64,000 nucleotides of DNA from Croceicoccus mobilis (GTDB lineage: Bacteria > Pseudomonadota > Alphaproteobacteria > Sphingomonadales > Sphingomonadaceae). Below the pieces are notes generated by a model. That model had not been told where the DNA came from, ran no database searches, and was given only the letters and a program-made list of their open reading frames with translations. The DNA lies in NCBI RefSeq assembly GCF_001661965.1, contig NZ_LYWZ01000027.1, positions 1 through 64,000 on the forward strand, in the 5' to 3' direction. Positions 44,218 through 53,325 of the stretch are shown here, piece after piece. The translations under genes and the position numbers were made by a program. Within the stretch, counting starts at the first letter, position 1; the number at the start of each line of letters is the position of its first letter.

Positions 44218-45063
44218 ATGCAGCGCTTTACCGGCACCGAAAACTATGTCGCCACCGAGGATCTGAAGGTCGCGGTCAATGCCGCGGTCACGCTTCGCCG
44301 CCCGCTGCTGGTCAAGGGCGAACCGGGCACCGGCAAGACCGTGCTGGCCCATGAAATCGCGAAAGCGACCGGCGCGCCGCTGATCGAATGGGGCGTCAAA
44401 TCCACGACCAAGGCGCAGCAGGGCCTGTATGAATATGACGCGGTCGCCCGCCTGCGCGACGGGCAGCTGGGCGATGAGCGCGTGCACGACATTTCGAACT
44501 ACATCCGCAAGGGCAAGCTGTGGGAGGCCTTCACCTCGCCCCAGCTGCCCGTGCTGCTGATCGACGAGATCGACAAGGCCGATATCGAGTTTCCGAACGA
44601 CCTCCTGCAGGAGCTCGATCGCATGAGCTTCGACGTTTACGAAACGGGCGAGCGGGTCGAGGCGGTGGAGCGGCCCATCGTCGTCATCACCTCGAACAAT
44701 GAAAAGGAGCTGCCCGACGCGTTCCTCAGGCGCTGCTTCTTCCATTACATCAAGTTCCCCGATGCCGAGACCATGACCGAGATCGTCGAGGTCCATTTTC
44801 CCGGCATCCAGCAGCGCCTCGTCTCCCGCGCATTGGAAATGTTCTACCAGATCCGGGATGTGCCCGGCCTCAAGAAGAAGCCTTCGACAAGCGAACTGCT
44901 CGACTGGCTGAAGCTGCTGCTGGTCGAGGACATGCCGCTGGAGGTGCTGCAGCAGCAGGACCCGAAAAAGGCGATCCCGCCACTGGCCGGTGCGCTGCTC
45001 AAGAACGAGCAGGACATGATGCTGTTCGAAAGGCTGGCCTTCATGAGCCGGAGGGAACGTTGA
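44218..45063 (+). CDS. MoxR-family AAA+ ATPase
   Basis: 281 residues. Walker A GEPGTGKT, Walker B PVLLIDEIDKAD, sensor 1 ITSNNEKELPDAFLRRCFF with the Arg finger region. MoxR proteins act as chaperones for metal-cofactor or protein-complex assembly together with VWA proteins; here the VWA gene lies two genes downstream. ATG at 44218 has AGGACA before it; the ATG at 44203 is an alternative. The stop overlaps the next gene (TTGA). Confidence 0.93.
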   Translation: MQRFTGTENYVATEDLKVAVNAAVTLRRPLLVKGEPGTGKTVLAHEIAKATGAPLIEWGVKSTTKAQQGLYEYDAVARLRDGQLGDERVHDISNYIRKGKLWEAFTSPQLPVLLIDEIDKADIEFPNDLLQELDRMSFDVYETGERVEAVERPIVVITSNNEKELPDAFLRRCFFHYIKFPDAETMTEIVEVHFPGIQQRLVSRALEMFYQIRDVPGLKKKPSTSELLDWLKLLLVEDMPLEVLQQQDPKKAIPPLAGALLKNEQDMMLFERLAFMSRRER

Positions 45064-45488
45064 GCGCGCCCTATAAAGGCGGCTGTGCCTGCGGCGCGGT
45101 TAGCCTGACCATTACCGCCGAACCCGTCGGCACGCGCCAGTGCTGGTGCCGCCAGTGCCAGAAGATCTCGGGCGGCGGGCCGAGCAATAATGCGATGTTT
45201 CCGGCGGATGCGGTAAAGGTCGCGGGCACGCTGGGTCATTCGACTTGGCAAGCGGCGAGCGGGAATGCGCTGACTTTCCATTTCTGCCCATCATGCGGGG
45301 TGCAGATCTTTGCGCAAAGCTCGGCGCGCATGCATCTGAAAACGGTGCGGCTGGGCGCGCTCGATCCCGGCCACGGCCTTGCGCCAGAGGTCATCATCTG
45401 GACCGAGGACGCGCCCGAATGGGCCATCATCGACCCCGCGCGCGAAAGCTGGCCGCAGCAGCCCCCGCCGCCTCCATCGGCGGGCTGA
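45060..45488 (+). CDS. GFA-domain (glutathione-dependent formaldehyde-activating-type) protein
   Basis: 142 residues with the zinc-binding cysteine pattern of the GFA fold: GGCACGAVSLTI, QCWCRQCQKIS and FHFCPSCGVQIF. Members bind glutathione and have varied or unknown roles; formaldehyde activation should not be assumed. TTG start inside the moxR stop, so coexpression is expected. A proline run (PPPPP) closes the protein. Its insertion between a MoxR ATPase and a VWA gene is unusual. Confidence 0.85.
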   Translation: MSAPYKGGCACGAVSLTITAEPVGTRQCWCRQCQKISGGGPSNNAMFPADAVKVAGTLGHSTWQAASGNALTFHFCPSCGVQIFAQSSARMHLKTVRLGALDPGHGLAPEVIIWTEDAPEWAIIDPARESWPQQPPPPPSAG

Positions 45489-45492
45489 TCCA

Positions 45493-46674
45493 ATGCTGCT
45501 CAATTTCCTTGAAGAACTGCGCAAGGCCGGGATCAAGGCCGGGATGAAGGAGCATCTGACGCTGCTGGAGGCGCTGGATGCCGAGGTCATCAGCCATACG
45601 CCGGAGGATTTCTATTACCTCTCACGCGCGGTCTATGTGAAGGACGAGGGGCTGATCGACCGCTTCGACCAGGTGTTTCACAAGGTCTTCAACGGCGTGC
45701 TGTCAGAGCTGGCCGAAGAGGAAGCGCAGATCCCCGAGGAATGGCTGCGCGCCGTGGCGGAGAAGTTCCTGACCAGGGAACAGATGGAGCAGATCGAATC
45801 CCTTGGCGACTGGGACGAGATCATGGAGACGCTGAAGAAGCGGCTGGAGGAGCAAAACGAGGAGCACCACGGCGGCAACAAGTGGATCGGTACCGGCGGC
45901 ACGAGTCCTTTCGGTCATTCGGGCTACAACCCCGAAGGCATCCGCATCGGCGGGCAGAGCCGGCACAAGCGCGCGATCAAGGTCTGGGAAAAGCGCGAGT
46001 TCGCCAATCTGGACAACCAGAAAGAGCTGGGCACGCGCAACATCAAGGTGGCGCTACGCCGCCTGCGCCGTTTCGCGCGCGAGGGCGCGGCGGACGAGCT
46101 GGATCTGGATGCCACCATCGCGGGAACGGCGCGGCGCGGGTTCCTCGACATCAAGATGCGGCCAGAGCGGCATAATGCAGTAAAGCTGCTGCTCTTCCTC
46201 GACGTCGGCGGGTCGATGGACCCGCATATCGCCATGGTGGAGGAGCTGTTTTCCGCCGCTACCTCCGAGTTCAAGAACCTCGAATTCTTCTACTTCCACA
46301 ATTGCCTTTACGACTTCGTATGGAAGGACAACCATCGCCGCCATTCGCAGCGGATCAACACATGGGACGTCCTCCACAAATACGGCCATGACTATAAGGT
46401 CGTGTTCGTCGGCGATGCGGCGATGAGCCCGTATGAAATCATCCAGGCGGGCGGATCGGTCGAGTATCTCAATGACGAGCCGGGTGCGGTGTGGATGCAG
46501 CGCGTGACCAACACTTACCCCAGCGCGGTGTGGATCAATCCGGAGCCCAAGCGCATGTGGGAATATCACCAGTCCAACCGGCTGATCCGCCAGCTGATGA
46601 ACGACCGCATGTATGAGCTGACGCTACAGGGTCTGGAAGACGCGATGCGCCAGTTGACCCGCAAGCAGGCGTAA
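45493..46674 (+). CDS. VWA-domain protein of the CoxE type
   Basis: 393 residues. An N-terminal helical region (FLEELRKAGIKAGMKEHLTL) typical of CoxE-like proteins is followed by an HHGGNKWIGTGGTSPFGHSG segment and a C-terminal von Willebrand A domain with the metal site LFLDVGGSMDPH, where Gly stands in place of the first Ser of the usual D-x-S-x-S. These proteins pair with MoxR ATPases in complex assembly. The ATG at 45493 follows the GFA gene by 4 bases. Confidence 0.88.
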   Translation: MLLNFLEELRKAGIKAGMKEHLTLLEALDAEVISHTPEDFYYLSRAVYVKDEGLIDRFDQVFHKVFNGVLSELAEEEAQIPEEWLRAVAEKFLTREQMEQIESLGDWDEIMETLKKRLEEQNEEHHGGNKWIGTGGTSPFGHSGYNPEGIRIGGQSRHKRAIKVWEKREFANLDNQKELGTRNIKVALRRLRRFAREGAADELDLDATIAGTARRGFLDIKMRPERHNAVKLLLFLDVGGSMDPHIAMVEELFSAATSEFKNLEFFYFHNCLYDFVWKDNHRRHSQRINTWDVLHKYGHDYKVVFVGDAAMSPYEIIQAGGSVEYLNDEPGAVWMQRVTNTYPSAVWINPEPKRMWEYHQSNRLIRQLMNDRMYELTLQGLEDAMRQLTRKQA

Positions 46675-46690
46675 GCGCAACCGTTTCTGA

Positions 46691-47932
46691 TCAACCAATC
46701 GGATCGTCGATGGAGGACGGCGGCGTGGAGAACCAGCGCGGCCCGCTTTCGGTCATGTAAAAGCAATCTTCGACCCTGATGCCATAGCTGCCGGGGATAT
46801 AGATGCCGGGCTCGTCCGAGAAACACATACCCGGCGCCAGCCGCGTGGTTTCGCCATGGACAAGATTGAGCGGTTCGTGTCCGTCGAGGCCGATACCGTG
46901 CCCGGTACGGTGCGAGGTGCCCGGTAGCTTGTATCCGGGCCCGTAGCCCAAAGTCTGGTAAAAGCTGCGAACCGCATCGTCGACCTCGCCCGCCGGGCGG
47001 CCCGGTTGCGCCGCATCAAAGGCGATCTGCTGGCCCTGCCGCATCTGGTTCCAGACCATCCGCTGCTGCTTGTTCGCGCCGCCATGAACATAGCTGCGCG
47101 ATACGTCCGATTGGTAGCCATGGACGTTGCAGCCGCAATCCATCAGCACGACCTCGCCCTCGCGCACCTCCTGCGGCTTGTCCGATCCGTGCGGATAGGC
47201 GCTCGCCTCGCCCAGCAGCACCAGCGCAAATTCGGGGGTGCCGCCCATCTGCCGCACCGCGCCATTGATGATGCCGCCAATGTCGGACGGGGTCATGCCC
47301 GCCTCTATCCGCGTATAGGCATGGCGATAGGCGCGCATGGTAATTTCGGTCGCGACCTGCATCAGCGCGAGTTCGGTGGGCGATTTTATCATGCGGCAAC
47401 CGCGCACCACTGGATTGGCGCTCACGATCGCGGCGTTCGGCAACACCGCGCGCAGCCCGTCGGATGCGAAGAAGCGCACCGTTTCCTCGATCCCGATGCG
47501 CCCGCCGGTCAGCCCGCGCTTTTCCAGCCATGCGGCGATTGCGGCCAGCGGGTTCTCGTCCTCGTCCCATGGCAGCACCTCGGCAGGCACGGCCAGTGTC
47601 TCGCGGACAGAGGGTTCCTCGAAAAACGGGGTGACGATGGCGATCTCGCCCTCTCGCGTCATGACCGCCGCGGTAAGGCGCTCTGATCGCCACCAGTGGA
47701 CGCCGGTGAAATAGACCATGCTCGATCCCGCCTCCACCAGCACGGCGTCGATATCGTATTCGCGCATCAGCGCGCCGGCCTTGGCGATGCGGGCCTGCCG
47801 CTCCCCGGTGGTGATGGGCTTTGCGCTGGCAGCGAGATCGGGCAATTCGCCATCGGCGGCGAAACTGGTGGCAGGAAGGCCGAGAGCCAGCGAAGCGAGC
47901 CCCGTGCGGCCCAGAAAATCACGCCTGATCAT
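46691..47932 (-). CDS. Tat-exported M24-family metallopeptidase
   Basis: 413 residues with a twin-arginine signal, MIRRDFLGRTGLASLALGLP, ending near ATSFAADG. The creatinase N-terminal domain is followed by the M24 pita-bread domain with metal ligands in VLMDCGCNVHGYQSDVSRSY (two Asp), TGHGIGLDGHEP (His), DEPGIYIPG (Glu) and RVEDCFY (Glu). Similar to Xaa-Pro aminopeptidases. Convergent with the VWA gene. Tat export suggests the metal is loaded in the cytoplasm. Confidence 0.92.
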   Translation of the reverse strand: MIRRDFLGRTGLASLALGLPATSFAADGELPDLAASAKPITTGERQARIAKAGALMREYDIDAVLVEAGSSMVYFTGVHWWRSERLTAAVMTREGEIAIVTPFFEEPSVRETLAVPAEVLPWDEDENPLAAIAAWLEKRGLTGGRIGIEETVRFFASDGLRAVLPNAAIVSANPVVRGCRMIKSPTELALMQVATEITMRAYRHAYTRIEAGMTPSDIGGIINGAVRQMGGTPEFALVLLGEASAYPHGSDKPQEVREGEVVLMDCGCNVHGYQSDVSRSYVHGGANKQQRMVWNQMRQGQQIAFDAAQPGRPAGEVDDAVRSFYQTLGYGPGYKLPGTSHRTGHGIGLDGHEPLNLVHGETTRLAPGMCFSDEPGIYIPGSYGIRVEDCFYMTESGPRWFSTPPSSIDDPIG

Positions 47933-48033
47933 GGCGCTTCCCTATCGCCCGCCAAGCGCGGCGGCAATCGGGATCAGCGGTTACAAGACTGTGCCTTCTT
48001 GGCAGCAGGGCGCAACGGGCCGATATTGCGGTC

Positions 48034-48837
48034 ATGACCAGACAACCCGCTCTCTTCCTTGGCCATGGTTCGCCCATGACCATGATCACCGACAACCCCG
48101 AACGCGCCACGTTCGAGGCTCTGGGCCGCGAACTCGCCCGGCCGGGGGCGATCATCTGCGTGACCGCCCATTGGGAAACGCGGGGGTCCACCCGCGTCAC
48201 CTCGGCCGCGCATCCGCACACGATCCACGATTTCCGCGGCTTCCCGCAGGAACTCTATGACATGCAATATGCAGCGCCCGGCGATCCAAAGCTGGCGCAG
48301 CGCGTGGTCGATCTGATCAGCGACGAAGGCTTTCCCGCCCGGCTCGATCCCGATTACGGTTTCGACCATGGCGTGTGGGGCACGCTGAAGCCGATGTTCC
48401 CCGAAGCCGACATTCCCGTCGTCGCGGTCAGCGTCAATATGAGCGCGCCGCCCGAACGCCATCTCGACATCGGCCGCCGCCTCGCCCCCTTGCGCGATGA
48501 AGGCATCATGATCGTGGCGAGCGGGAATATCGTGCATAATCTGATGCTCTGGCGGCAGACCGCAGGGACGAAGCCCGACTGGGCCGTCGAATTCCAGTCG
48601 CGCATCAACAAGGCGCTGGTGGAAGGCGACGAACGCGCCATCAGCTTCTTCACGCGTGAGGACAAGGCCGCCGGCGCCGCGATCAATTCGGGTGAGCATT
48701 ACCTGCCGCTGCTCTATGCGGCGGGCGCGCGTCTGCCCGGCGATGTCGTGTCGATCTTCAACGACAATATCGACGGCGCGTTGTCGATGACCAGTGCCGC
48801 TTTCGGCGAAGCGGAACCCTTCGCCGCCTACGCCTGA
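48034..48837 (+). CDS. LigB-type extradiol dioxygenase (4,5-DOPA dioxygenase-like, YgiD family)
   Basis: 267 residues. Metal-site motifs of the family: LFLGHGSPMTM (His), CVTAHWETRGS (His), DYGFDHGVWGTLKPMFP and ASGNIVHNLMLW. Members open catechol rings next to a hydroxyl; the natural substrate in most bacteria is unknown. The stop is 3 bases from the end of the convergent DUF1343 gene. Confidence 0.9.
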   Translation: MTRQPALFLGHGSPMTMITDNPERATFEALGRELARPGAIICVTAHWETRGSTRVTSAAHPHTIHDFRGFPQELYDMQYAAPGDPKLAQRVVDLISDEGFPARLDPDYGFDHGVWGTLKPMFPEADIPVVAVSVNMSAPPERHLDIGRRLAPLRDEGIMIVASGNIVHNLMLWRQTAGTKPDWAVEFQSRINKALVEGDERAISFFTREDKAAGAAINSGEHYLPLLYAAGARLPGDVVSIFNDNIDGALSMTSAAFGEAEPFAAYA

Positions 48838-48840
48838 CGA

Positions 48841-50073
48841 TCAGTACAGCAGGATGGGCGCGATCGCTTCGCGCCACGCCGCCTCGTCCGCGCCCGCGAT
48901 GCCTTCCAGATCGGCGGGCGTGGCGTCGGGATCGTCGACCCATTCGCGCAAGGCAGGGCCGCCATTGATCACGTCGATGGCCAGCCGCTCGAACTCGTAC
49001 TCATACGGGAAGTCGCGCCACAGCTCATAGCCGGGGTACAGATTCCGGATCGCCTTGAACGCCAGCGCCTGAAGCCGCCAGGGGCGGAAGGCATCATGGT
49101 CATAGAACGCCCCCTCGGCATGGATCATCAGCCCGCTGCACAGCTTTCCGGCATGCTTGTGAAAGGTCGGCTCGAACCAGCATTCGCGCAGGGCGCAGCC
49201 AACCAGCCATTCGGGGGCGACGCGCTCCATTTCGGCCATGATCCGCTTCGCATCGAGGTCGGGCGCGCCGAACAGCACTTCCAGCGGGCGGGTCGTGCCG
49301 CGCCCTTCGGAAACGGTCGCTCCCTCGATCATCACCGTGCCGGCATAGGCGCGCGCCATGTTGACGTTCGCGGCATTGGGGCTGGGATTGATCCACACGC
49401 GGTCGGTCGGCCAGCCGAAACCGGGGCCATCGGGCTGCCAGCCCTCCATCTCGATCACTCTGTAGGCGACATCGATGTTGAAGTGGCGGATGAACCAGTG
49501 CCCCAGTTCGCCCATGGTCAGGCCGTGGCGCATGACCATCGGCCCTGCGCCGACGAAGCTCTCATGCCCCTCGATCAATGTGGTGCCCTCCACCGAGCGA
49601 CCGGCGGGATTGGGGCGATCAAGAACCCAGACTTCCTTCCCGTGCTTCGCCGCCTCTTCCAGCAGATAGAGGAGCGTGGTGGCAAAGGTGTAGATCCGGC
49701 AGCCAAGGTCCTGCAGGTCATAGATGAAGACATCGGCGGAAGAGATCATCTGCCCGGTCGGGCGGCGCACTTCGCCATAAAGGCTGAAGACCGGGATGCC
49801 GTATACGGGATCGGTCTCATCCTCGCTCTCGACCATATTGTCCTGCTTGTCGCCTTTCAGCCCGTGCTGCGGGCCCATGGCGGCGGACAGGCTGATATCC
49901 TCGCACGCGGCCAGCGCATCGAGCGTATGGGTGAGATCGGCGGTGACCGAAGCGGGATGCGCCAGCAGCGCCACGCGCCTGCCTTTCAGCGGGGCGCGCA
50001 GTTCCGGGTCGGCCAGCAGGCGGTCGATGCCGAACCTGACACTTGGGCCGGATTTCACACTGTGATTGCTCAT
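48841..50073 (-). CDS. DUF1343 protein, NamZ-like exo-beta-N-acetylmuramidase
   Basis: 410 residues. Family blocks: VALLAHPASVTADLTHTLDA, MGPQHGLKGDKQDNMVESED, GIPVFSLYGEVRRPTGQMIS, YDLQDLGCRIYTFATTLLYL, LDRPNPAGRSVEGTTLIEGH and VSEGRGTTRPLEVLFGAPDL. NamZ of Bacillus removes terminal MurNAc from peptidoglycan fragments. Here no signal peptide is seen, so it would act on recycled cell-wall pieces in the cytoplasm. Its start overlaps the stop of the DOMON-like gene. Confidence 0.9.
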   Translation of the reverse strand: MSNHSVKSGPSVRFGIDRLLADPELRAPLKGRRVALLAHPASVTADLTHTLDALAACEDISLSAAMGPQHGLKGDKQDNMVESEDETDPVYGIPVFSLYGEVRRPTGQMISSADVFIYDLQDLGCRIYTFATTLLYLLEEAAKHGKEVWVLDRPNPAGRSVEGTTLIEGHESFVGAGPMVMRHGLTMGELGHWFIRHFNIDVAYRVIEMEGWQPDGPGFGWPTDRVWINPSPNAANVNMARAYAGTVMIEGATVSEGRGTTRPLEVLFGAPDLDAKRIMAEMERVAPEWLVGCALRECWFEPTFHKHAGKLCSGLMIHAEGAFYDHDAFRPWRLQALAFKAIRNLYPGYELWRDFPYEYEFERLAIDVINGGPALREWVDDPDATPADLEGIAGADEAAWREAIAPILLY

Positions 50074-50603
50074 GCGCGCATTGCCTCGGGAATATCGAAT
50101 GTGAAGCCATCGGGGTGATGGAAATCGGGCCGCGCGCCGGGATGCGCTAGCGCCCAGTATGAAAGATGCCCGCCTTCTTCCTCGATCACCATCGACAGCC
50201 CGGCGCGGGTAAAATCGCCGATCTCGCGCGGGTCGAGCTTGGCATCGAGCACCGCCATGGTGTCGCCGGTGCGGATGTTGATTTCGGGAATGTCAAAGGG
50301 GTCATGGTCGCCAGCACGCTTGCGATAGGCTGCAAAGTCCCAGGCGGCCCAGCGACCGCTGGGGGAGAAATTGAATTCGCGGTAGCGATCCCCCTCGCCT
50401 ATCAGGAAAACCTCGCCGCAGCTGTGCTTCCACAAATCGTCCTCACGCCCGCGGCCGGTGAATTCGGGGATCACCAGTCTGCCTATGCCGGTGATGCGAT
50501 ATCGGGCCATCAGCGCGCCCTTGCCGGGCAGGCGGATAAGCTGGGCCTCGACGCTTTCGACGGCGAGCGGCGGACTTTCGGGATGCGGGTGCAGCGCGGG
50601 CAT
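50070..50603 (-). CDS. DOMON-like domain protein
   Basis: 177 residues from ATG 50603 (MPALHPHPESPPLAVESVEA). The mostly beta pattern with DDLWKHSCGEVFLIGEGDRY, REFNFSPSGRWAAWDFAAYR and SYWALAHPGARPDFHHPDGF resembles DOMON-like carbohydrate- or heme-binding folds. The 4-base overlap with the DUF1343 gene suggests a joint role in sugar or cell-wall fragment handling. Function is inference. Confidence 0.8.
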   Translation of the reverse strand: MPALHPHPESPPLAVESVEAQLIRLPGKGALMARYRITGIGRLVIPEFTGRGREDDLWKHSCGEVFLIGEGDRYREFNFSPSGRWAAWDFAAYRKRAGDHDPFDIPEINIRTGDTMAVLDAKLDPREIGDFTRAGLSMVIEEEGGHLSYWALAHPGARPDFHHPDGFTFDIPEAMRA

Positions 50604-50723
50604 GGCGTCTCTGTGCCCAAGCCTTCGGCCCGTGGCAATCACCTGTGACACAGCTGTGCGCAAACTCGCACCCAATAACCGTCTTTGCCCCTTGCGCACC
50701 CCGTGCTAACGGCGCTCCCCATC

Positions 50724-51959
50724 ATGACACAGTACAAGTCCGAACTCCTGCGCCTGCTTTCGTCGCGCGGCTACATCCACCAGACCACCGATGCCGAGGC
50801 GCTCGACGCTCTCGCGAGCAAAGCGGTCGTGCCGGGCTATATCGGCTTCGACCCGACGGCACCGTCGCTGCATGTCGGTTCGCTGGTGCAGATCATGATG
50901 CTCAGGCGTCTGCAGCAGGCCGGGCACAAGCCCATCGTGCTGATGGGCGGCGGCACCGGCAAGATCGGCGACCCCAGCTTCAAGGACGAGGCGCGATCGC
51001 TGCTGACCGAAGAGCGGATCGCGGCCAATGTCGCGTCGATCAAGACCGTGTTCGAACGCTTCCTCACCTTTGGCGACGGGCCGACCGATGCGGTCATGGT
51101 CGATAATGCCGACTGGCTCGATGCGCTCGAATACATCCCCTTCCTGCGCGAAGTGGGGCAGCATTTCTCGGTCAACCGGATGCTCAGCTTCGATTCGGTG
51201 AAGAACCGGCTGGGGCGCGAACAGTCGCTCTCCTTCCTCGAATTCAACTACATGATCCTGCAGGCCTACGACTTCCGCGAGCTGTCGCAGCGCATGGGCT
51301 GCCGCCTGCAGATGGGCGGAAGCGACCAGTGGGGCAATATCGTCAACGGCATCGAACTCGCCCGCCGCATGGACGGGACCGAGGTGTTCGGCGTCACCAC
51401 CCCGCTGCTCACCACCGCCGATGGCGGCAAGATGGGCAAGACCGCCGCAGGCGCGGTCTGGCTGAACGACGACGCGCTGCCCGCCTATGATTTCTGGCAG
51501 TACTGGCGCAATTGCGACGACCGCGACGTGGGCCGTTTCCTCAAGCTGTTCACCGACGTGCCGCTGGACGAGATCGCCGCGCTTGAGGCGCTGGAAGGCA
51601 GCGCCATCAACGAGGCGAAGATCCGCCTTGCCGACGAGGTGACGACCCTTTGCCGCGGCGCCGACGCCGCCGCCAGTGCGCGCAAGACCGCCGAAGAGGT
51701 ATTCGCCAAAGGCGGCGTGGGCGAGGACCTGCCTGAACTGTCGATCCCGGCAGGGGGCATGGGACTGACCGCCGCGCTGACCGCGATCGGTTTCACCAAG
51801 TCCAACGGCGAGGCCAAGCGCAAGATTGCCGAGGGCGCGGTCAAGCTCGACGACGTGCTTGTCAGCGACGCCCAGATGACCGTGCAGCCCGGCGCAGGCG
51901 AATCGATCAAGCTCTCGCTTGGCAAGAAGAAGCACGGCCAGCTGGTTGGTGCCGCCTGA
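50724..51959 (+). CDS. tyrS: Tyrosyl-tRNA synthetase
   Basis: 411 residues, class I synthetase. The HIGH-like signature is in [20 protein letters not shown] (about 41-60), the tyrosine-binding part in [20 protein letters not shown], and the KMSKS-like loop is [15 protein letters not shown] (about 233-247). An S4 RNA-binding domain closes the protein ([20 protein letters not shown]). The ATG at 50724 is chosen to match the family N-terminus. Confidence 0.96.
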   Translation: MTQYKSELLRLLSSRGYIHQTTDAEALDALASKAVVPGYIGFDPTAPSLHVGSLVQIMMLRRLQQAGHKPIVLMGGGTGKIGDPSFKDEARSLLTEERIAANVASIKTVFERFLTFGDGPTDAVMVDNADWLDALEYIPFLREVGQHFSVNRMLSFDSVKNRLGREQSLSFLEFNYMILQAYDFRELSQRMGCRLQMGGSDQWGNIVNGIELARRMDGTEVFGVTTPLLTTADGGKMGKTAAGAVWLNDDALPAYDFWQYWRNCDDRDVGRFLKLFTDVPLDEIAALEALEGSAINEAKIRLADEVTTLCRGADAAASARKTAEEVFAKGGVGEDLPELSIPAGGMGLTAALTAIGFTKSNGEAKRKIAEGAVKLDDVLVSDAQMTVQPGAGESIKLSLGKKKHGQLVGAA

Positions 51960-51970
51960 ATCGCGCATTC

Positions 51971-52009
51971 CCCCCGCATTGACTGACATCATTGTCAGCA
52001 ATGCGGGGG
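51971..52009 (+). terminator. Strong hairpin after tyrS
   Basis: CCCCCGCATTG-A-CTGACA pairs with TGTCAG-CAATGCGGGGG, 17 pairs with one bulged A and a TCAT loop, 11 bases after the tyrS stop. There is no U-run, so it may be a rho-dependent end, an mRNA-protecting hairpin or part of the PilZ leader. Confidence 0.6.
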
Positions 52010-52095
52010 ATGGCGGTTAGCAATCCTAACAATTTTAACTCTTTATTCGCCATTTCCTCATACCCTCTCCCAACAGGACGAGAAGGAGAACGGCA

Positions 52096-52449
52096 GTGGT
52101 TGGCGGGGCCCAGCTTTCGGTTACAGACTTGCGCCGTGCAGCGCGCCATCCGGTCCATTATCCGGTCCTGGCGGAGCACCGCCTGCTGGGCGACGTGCAT
52201 TTCGTGATCGCCAATGTTTCGCAAAACGGCTTCATGATCGAGGGCGAAACCCCGCTTGGCCGCGGCGAACGCGTGCTGATGCGCCTTCCCGTGATCGGCC
52301 GGATCGAGGCGCATGTGATCTGGGTGGCCGAAAGCCGCGCCGGCTTCCAGTTCGAACGCATCGTGCGCCCCGACCTGTTTCAATCGATGGTCGATGAAAT
52401 GCAGCCCCGCACCCGCCCGAACACGCGACCCAAGCGTCGCAAGGGCTGA
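52096..52449 (+). CDS. PilZ-domain protein, cyclic di-GMP receptor candidate
   Basis: 117 residues, a single PilZ domain. The ligand motifs are present: RRAARHPVHYPV (RxxxR type) near residue 13 and NVSQNGFMIEG (D/N-x-S-x-x-G) near residue 40. The C-terminus is basic. GTG start with AGAAGGAGA just upstream. It could read signals from the diguanylate cyclase by fliA, but no direct link is visible. Confidence 0.88.
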   Translation: MVGGAQLSVTDLRRAARHPVHYPVLAEHRLLGDVHFVIANVSQNGFMIEGETPLGRGERVLMRLPVIGRIEAHVIWVAESRAGFQFERIVRPDLFQSMVDEMQPRTRPNTRPKRRKG

Positions 52450-52507
52450 GTGGTTAACGAAACCGCCGCTGCTTGCAATTCAGTGGCAGGGACCCGATTT
52501 CGGCGGC

Positions 52508-53245
52508 ATGACAGAAGAATCACTGAAGAATATCGCCCTTCTCATCGATGCGGATAACACGACGCCCGCCGGGATCGACCCGGTGCTGACCGCATTGGCA
52601 GAGCTGGGGCAGGTGAACATCCGCCGCGCCTATGGCAATTTTGCCAAGGACAACCTGCACAAATGGGGCGAGATCACCAATCAATACGCGATCGCCCCGC
52701 AGCAGCAATTCGACCTGACCAAGGGCAAGAACGCCACCGACATGGCCATGACGATCGACGCTATCGACCTCCTCTATCAGGGCAAGGTCGACGGGTTCGG
52801 CATCATGAGCAGCGACAGCGACTTTACCCCGCTGGTTTCGCGCCTGAGGCAGGATGGTCTTGTTGTTTATGGCTTCGGGTCGAAGCAGCGCACGCCGAAC
52901 GCGTTCATGGCTGCCTGCACCCGCTTTATCGATCTCGACGCGCTGATCCGCGAGGATGCGAGCGACAGAACGGGCGGTCGCTCTGGCGGCAATGACGGCA
53001 ACGCCACCCCCGCCCCTGCTCCCGATGACGAGCTGATCACCCTGCTGGGCAAGGCATGGGCCGCGGCCAAGCGGGGCGACGACAATTATGCGCGGCTTAG
53101 TGAAGTCGGGAAGATCGCGGGCAATCGTTCCAATTTCGACGTGCGCAATTACGGCTATCAGCGGCTGACCGACCTGATCGAGGCGCTGCCCAATTTCGAT
53201 GTGCAGAAACGCGATGGGCAAAGCTGGGTCAAGCGGCTGCGCTGA
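52508..53245 (+). CDS. NYN-domain RNase-like protein with LOTUS/OST-HTH domain
   Basis: 245 residues. The N-terminal NYN (PIN-like) domain has the acidic metal residues in ALLIDADNT, KNATDMAMTIDAIDLLYQG and IMSSDSDFTPLVSRLRQDG. A Gly/Pro-rich linker (about 155-175) leads to a C-terminal OST-HTH-type domain (about 178-245, SEVGKIAGNRSNFDVRNYG). Predicted RNA-binding nuclease. Target not known. Convergent with the TPR gene, with a shared terminator. Confidence 0.88.
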   Translation: MTEESLKNIALLIDADNTTPAGIDPVLTALAELGQVNIRRAYGNFAKDNLHKWGEITNQYAIAPQQQFDLTKGKNATDMAMTIDAIDLLYQGKVDGFGIMSSDSDFTPLVSRLRQDGLVVYGFGSKQRTPNAFMAACTRFIDLDALIREDASDRTGGRSGGNDGNATPAPAPDDELITLLGKAWAAAKRGDDNYARLSEVGKIAGNRSNFDVRNYGYQRLTDLIEALPNFDVQKRDGQSWVKRLR

Positions 53246-53272
53246 TCGGCTGCGCGGCATCGCAACCAACGA

Positions 53273-53302
53273 AAAAGGGCGACCCCGCGGGGCCGCCCTT
53301 TT
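53273..53302. terminator. Bidirectional terminator between the NYN and TPR genes
   Basis: AAAAGGGCG-ACCCC-GC-GGGGC-CGCCCTTTT: a 13-pair stem with one A-C mismatch; A and T runs flank it on both strands, so it can end both convergent transcripts. Confidence 0.88.
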
Positions 53303-53325
53303 CCTTTATAGATCCGTGATAGCGA

